A DNA stretch of 64,000 bases. It comes from Pectobacterium punjabense. GTDB lineage: Bacteria > Pseudomonadota > Gammaproteobacteria > Enterobacterales > Enterobacteriaceae. How positions within the stretch are numbered: position 1 is the first letter of the stretch; every line of letters starts with the position of its first letter. The translations under genes and the position numbers were made by a program. Below the pieces are notes generated by a model, which had not been told where the DNA came from, searched no databases, and worked only from the letters and a program-made list of their open reading frames with translations. The stretch spans positions 2,666,001 through 2,730,000 of the forward strand of contig NZ_CP038498.1 of the NCBI RefSeq assembly GCF_012427845.1. The letters run 5' to 3'. This document shows positions 63,372 through 64,000 of this stretch, one piece after another.

Positions 63372-64000
63372 ATGGGTACACCTTATGCGAAAGAGCAGCA
63401 TAGCCATACCACGCCCTGGTTGAAAATCATGCAAGACAGGTTGAATACGGCGGGTATCACTATTAACGGCACTCGCCCTTTTGATATCTGCGTTAACCAC
63501 CCTGGTTTTTTTAAACGCGTCTTGCGGGAAGGTTCGCTGGGATTAGGGGAGAGCTATATGGACGGATGGTGGGAGTGTGAACGGCTGGATATGTTTTTCC
63601 ATCTTGTCCTACGTGCAGGGCTAAAGGACACACTCCCTCGCCGTTTGCACGATCTTATGCGAATCGCCACTGCCCGCATCACGAATTTGCAATCCCGCCG
63701 ACGCTCTCGAGTCGTCGGCGAATTGCATTACGATCTGGGTAATGACCTTTTTTCCCTCATGTTGGACCCTTACATGCAATATTCCTGTGCCTACTGGAAA
63801 CAGGCACAAACGCTGGAACACGCGCAGGAAGATAAACTCACGATGATTTGTGAAAAACTCCAGCTTAAACCCGGCATGACACTGCTGGATATCGGCTGTG
63901 GCTGGGGCGGGCTTGCTGAGTTCGCGGCGCGTCGCTACGGGGTTTCCGTTTACGGTATCACCATTTCCCGAAAACAGCAGACGCTGGCACAACAGCGCTG
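63372..64000 (+). CDS. cfa: Cyclopropane-fatty-acyl-phospholipid synthase, N-terminal part (cut by window end)
   Basis: The first 209 codons of Cfa, open to the window edge. The start is ATG 63372, five bases after TAGGAG; the ATG three bases earlier is too close. Compare the E. coli text: FFKRVLREGSLGLGESYMDGWWECERLDMFFHLVLRAGL, ELHYDLGNDLFSLMLDPYMQYSCAYWK, and the SAM-binding LLDIGCGWGGLAEFAARRYGVSVYGITIS. It adds a methylene bridge to unsaturated membrane phospholipids using SAM, mostly in stationary phase and acid stress. Confidence 0.96.
   Translation, partial: MGTPYAKEQHSHTTPWLKIMQDRLNTAGITINGTRPFDICVNHPGFFKRVLREGSLGLGESYMDGWWECERLDMFFHLVLRAGLKDTLPRRLHDLMRIATARITNLQSRRRSRVVGELHYDLGNDLFSLMLDPYMQYSCAYWKQAQTLEHAQEDKLTMICEKLQLKPGMTLLDIGCGWGGLAEFAARRYGVSVYGITISRKQQTLAQQR

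Overview
The window is a piece of an enterobacterial chromosome, most likely a soft-rot plant pathogen of the genus Pectobacterium or a close relative. Two blocks of core genes keep the order seen in E. coli K-12: sapD-sapF-fabI...rnb...osmB-yciH-pyrF-lapB-lapA...pgpB-ribA...acnA, then gstA-pdxY-tyrS-pdxH-mliC-anmK-slyB-slyA-ydhL-gloA-rnt-grxD-mepH-ynhF-purR-cfa. Between core genes sit accessory loci for plant-derived sugars and electron acceptors. No rRNA, tRNA, CRISPR array, transposase or phage gene was seen.

Layout. 1-2075: end of sapD, sapF, fabI and a terminator. 2228-4336: low-GC small genes of unknown function, one on the plus strand and four tightly packed on the minus strand. 4438-8372: apbE and a three-domain cytoplasmic flavoprotein reductase whose middle domain carries the ApbE flavinylation motif. 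8373-14133: a GH31 alpha-glycosidase and an ExuT-like transporter, with a divergent LacI-type regulator. 14124-17511: a LysR regulator and a YdeP-type molybdoenzyme. 17749-23034: rnb, an aldo/keto reductase and a CstA-family carrier. 23173-28336: a LacY-like permease, GH42 beta-galactosidase and AraC-like regulator operon, then a lone araD. 28673-31685: osmB, yciH, pyrF, lapB, lapA. 31938-41784: a D-apiose catabolic locus (SorC regulator, isomerase, kinase, split transketolase, sugar ABC transporter) inserted between lapA and pgpB. 42131-50106: pgpB, ribA, an OppA-like binding protein, acnA and a dicarboxylate carrier. 50997-64000: the second core block, ending inside cfa.

How the parts work together. 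The apiose genes form one pathway: ABC uptake, isomerisation to apulose, phosphorylation, then transketolase cleavage. Two perfect TTGAAT-N4-ATTCAA palindromes lie just before the first gene, and weaker copies precede the transketolase gene. The permease/GH42 operon has an upstream region laid out like E. coli pBAD: a CRP-like site, then two TAGC half-sites 21 bp apart. Its AraC-like regulator keeps the arabinose-pocket residues of E. coli AraC, so I infer an arabinose-responsive galactoside or arabinogalactan operon. The apbE-reductase pair fits a flavinylated NADH:enoate (fumarate-type) reductase.

The strongest items for a second look are the apiose operators, the pBAD-like control of a GH42 operon, the ApbE-flavinylated reductase, the unassigned small-gene cluster at 2.2-4.3 kb, and a GstA with Ser in place of the conserved Cys10. 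Protein identities come from reading the translations against remembered families. No database search was run.
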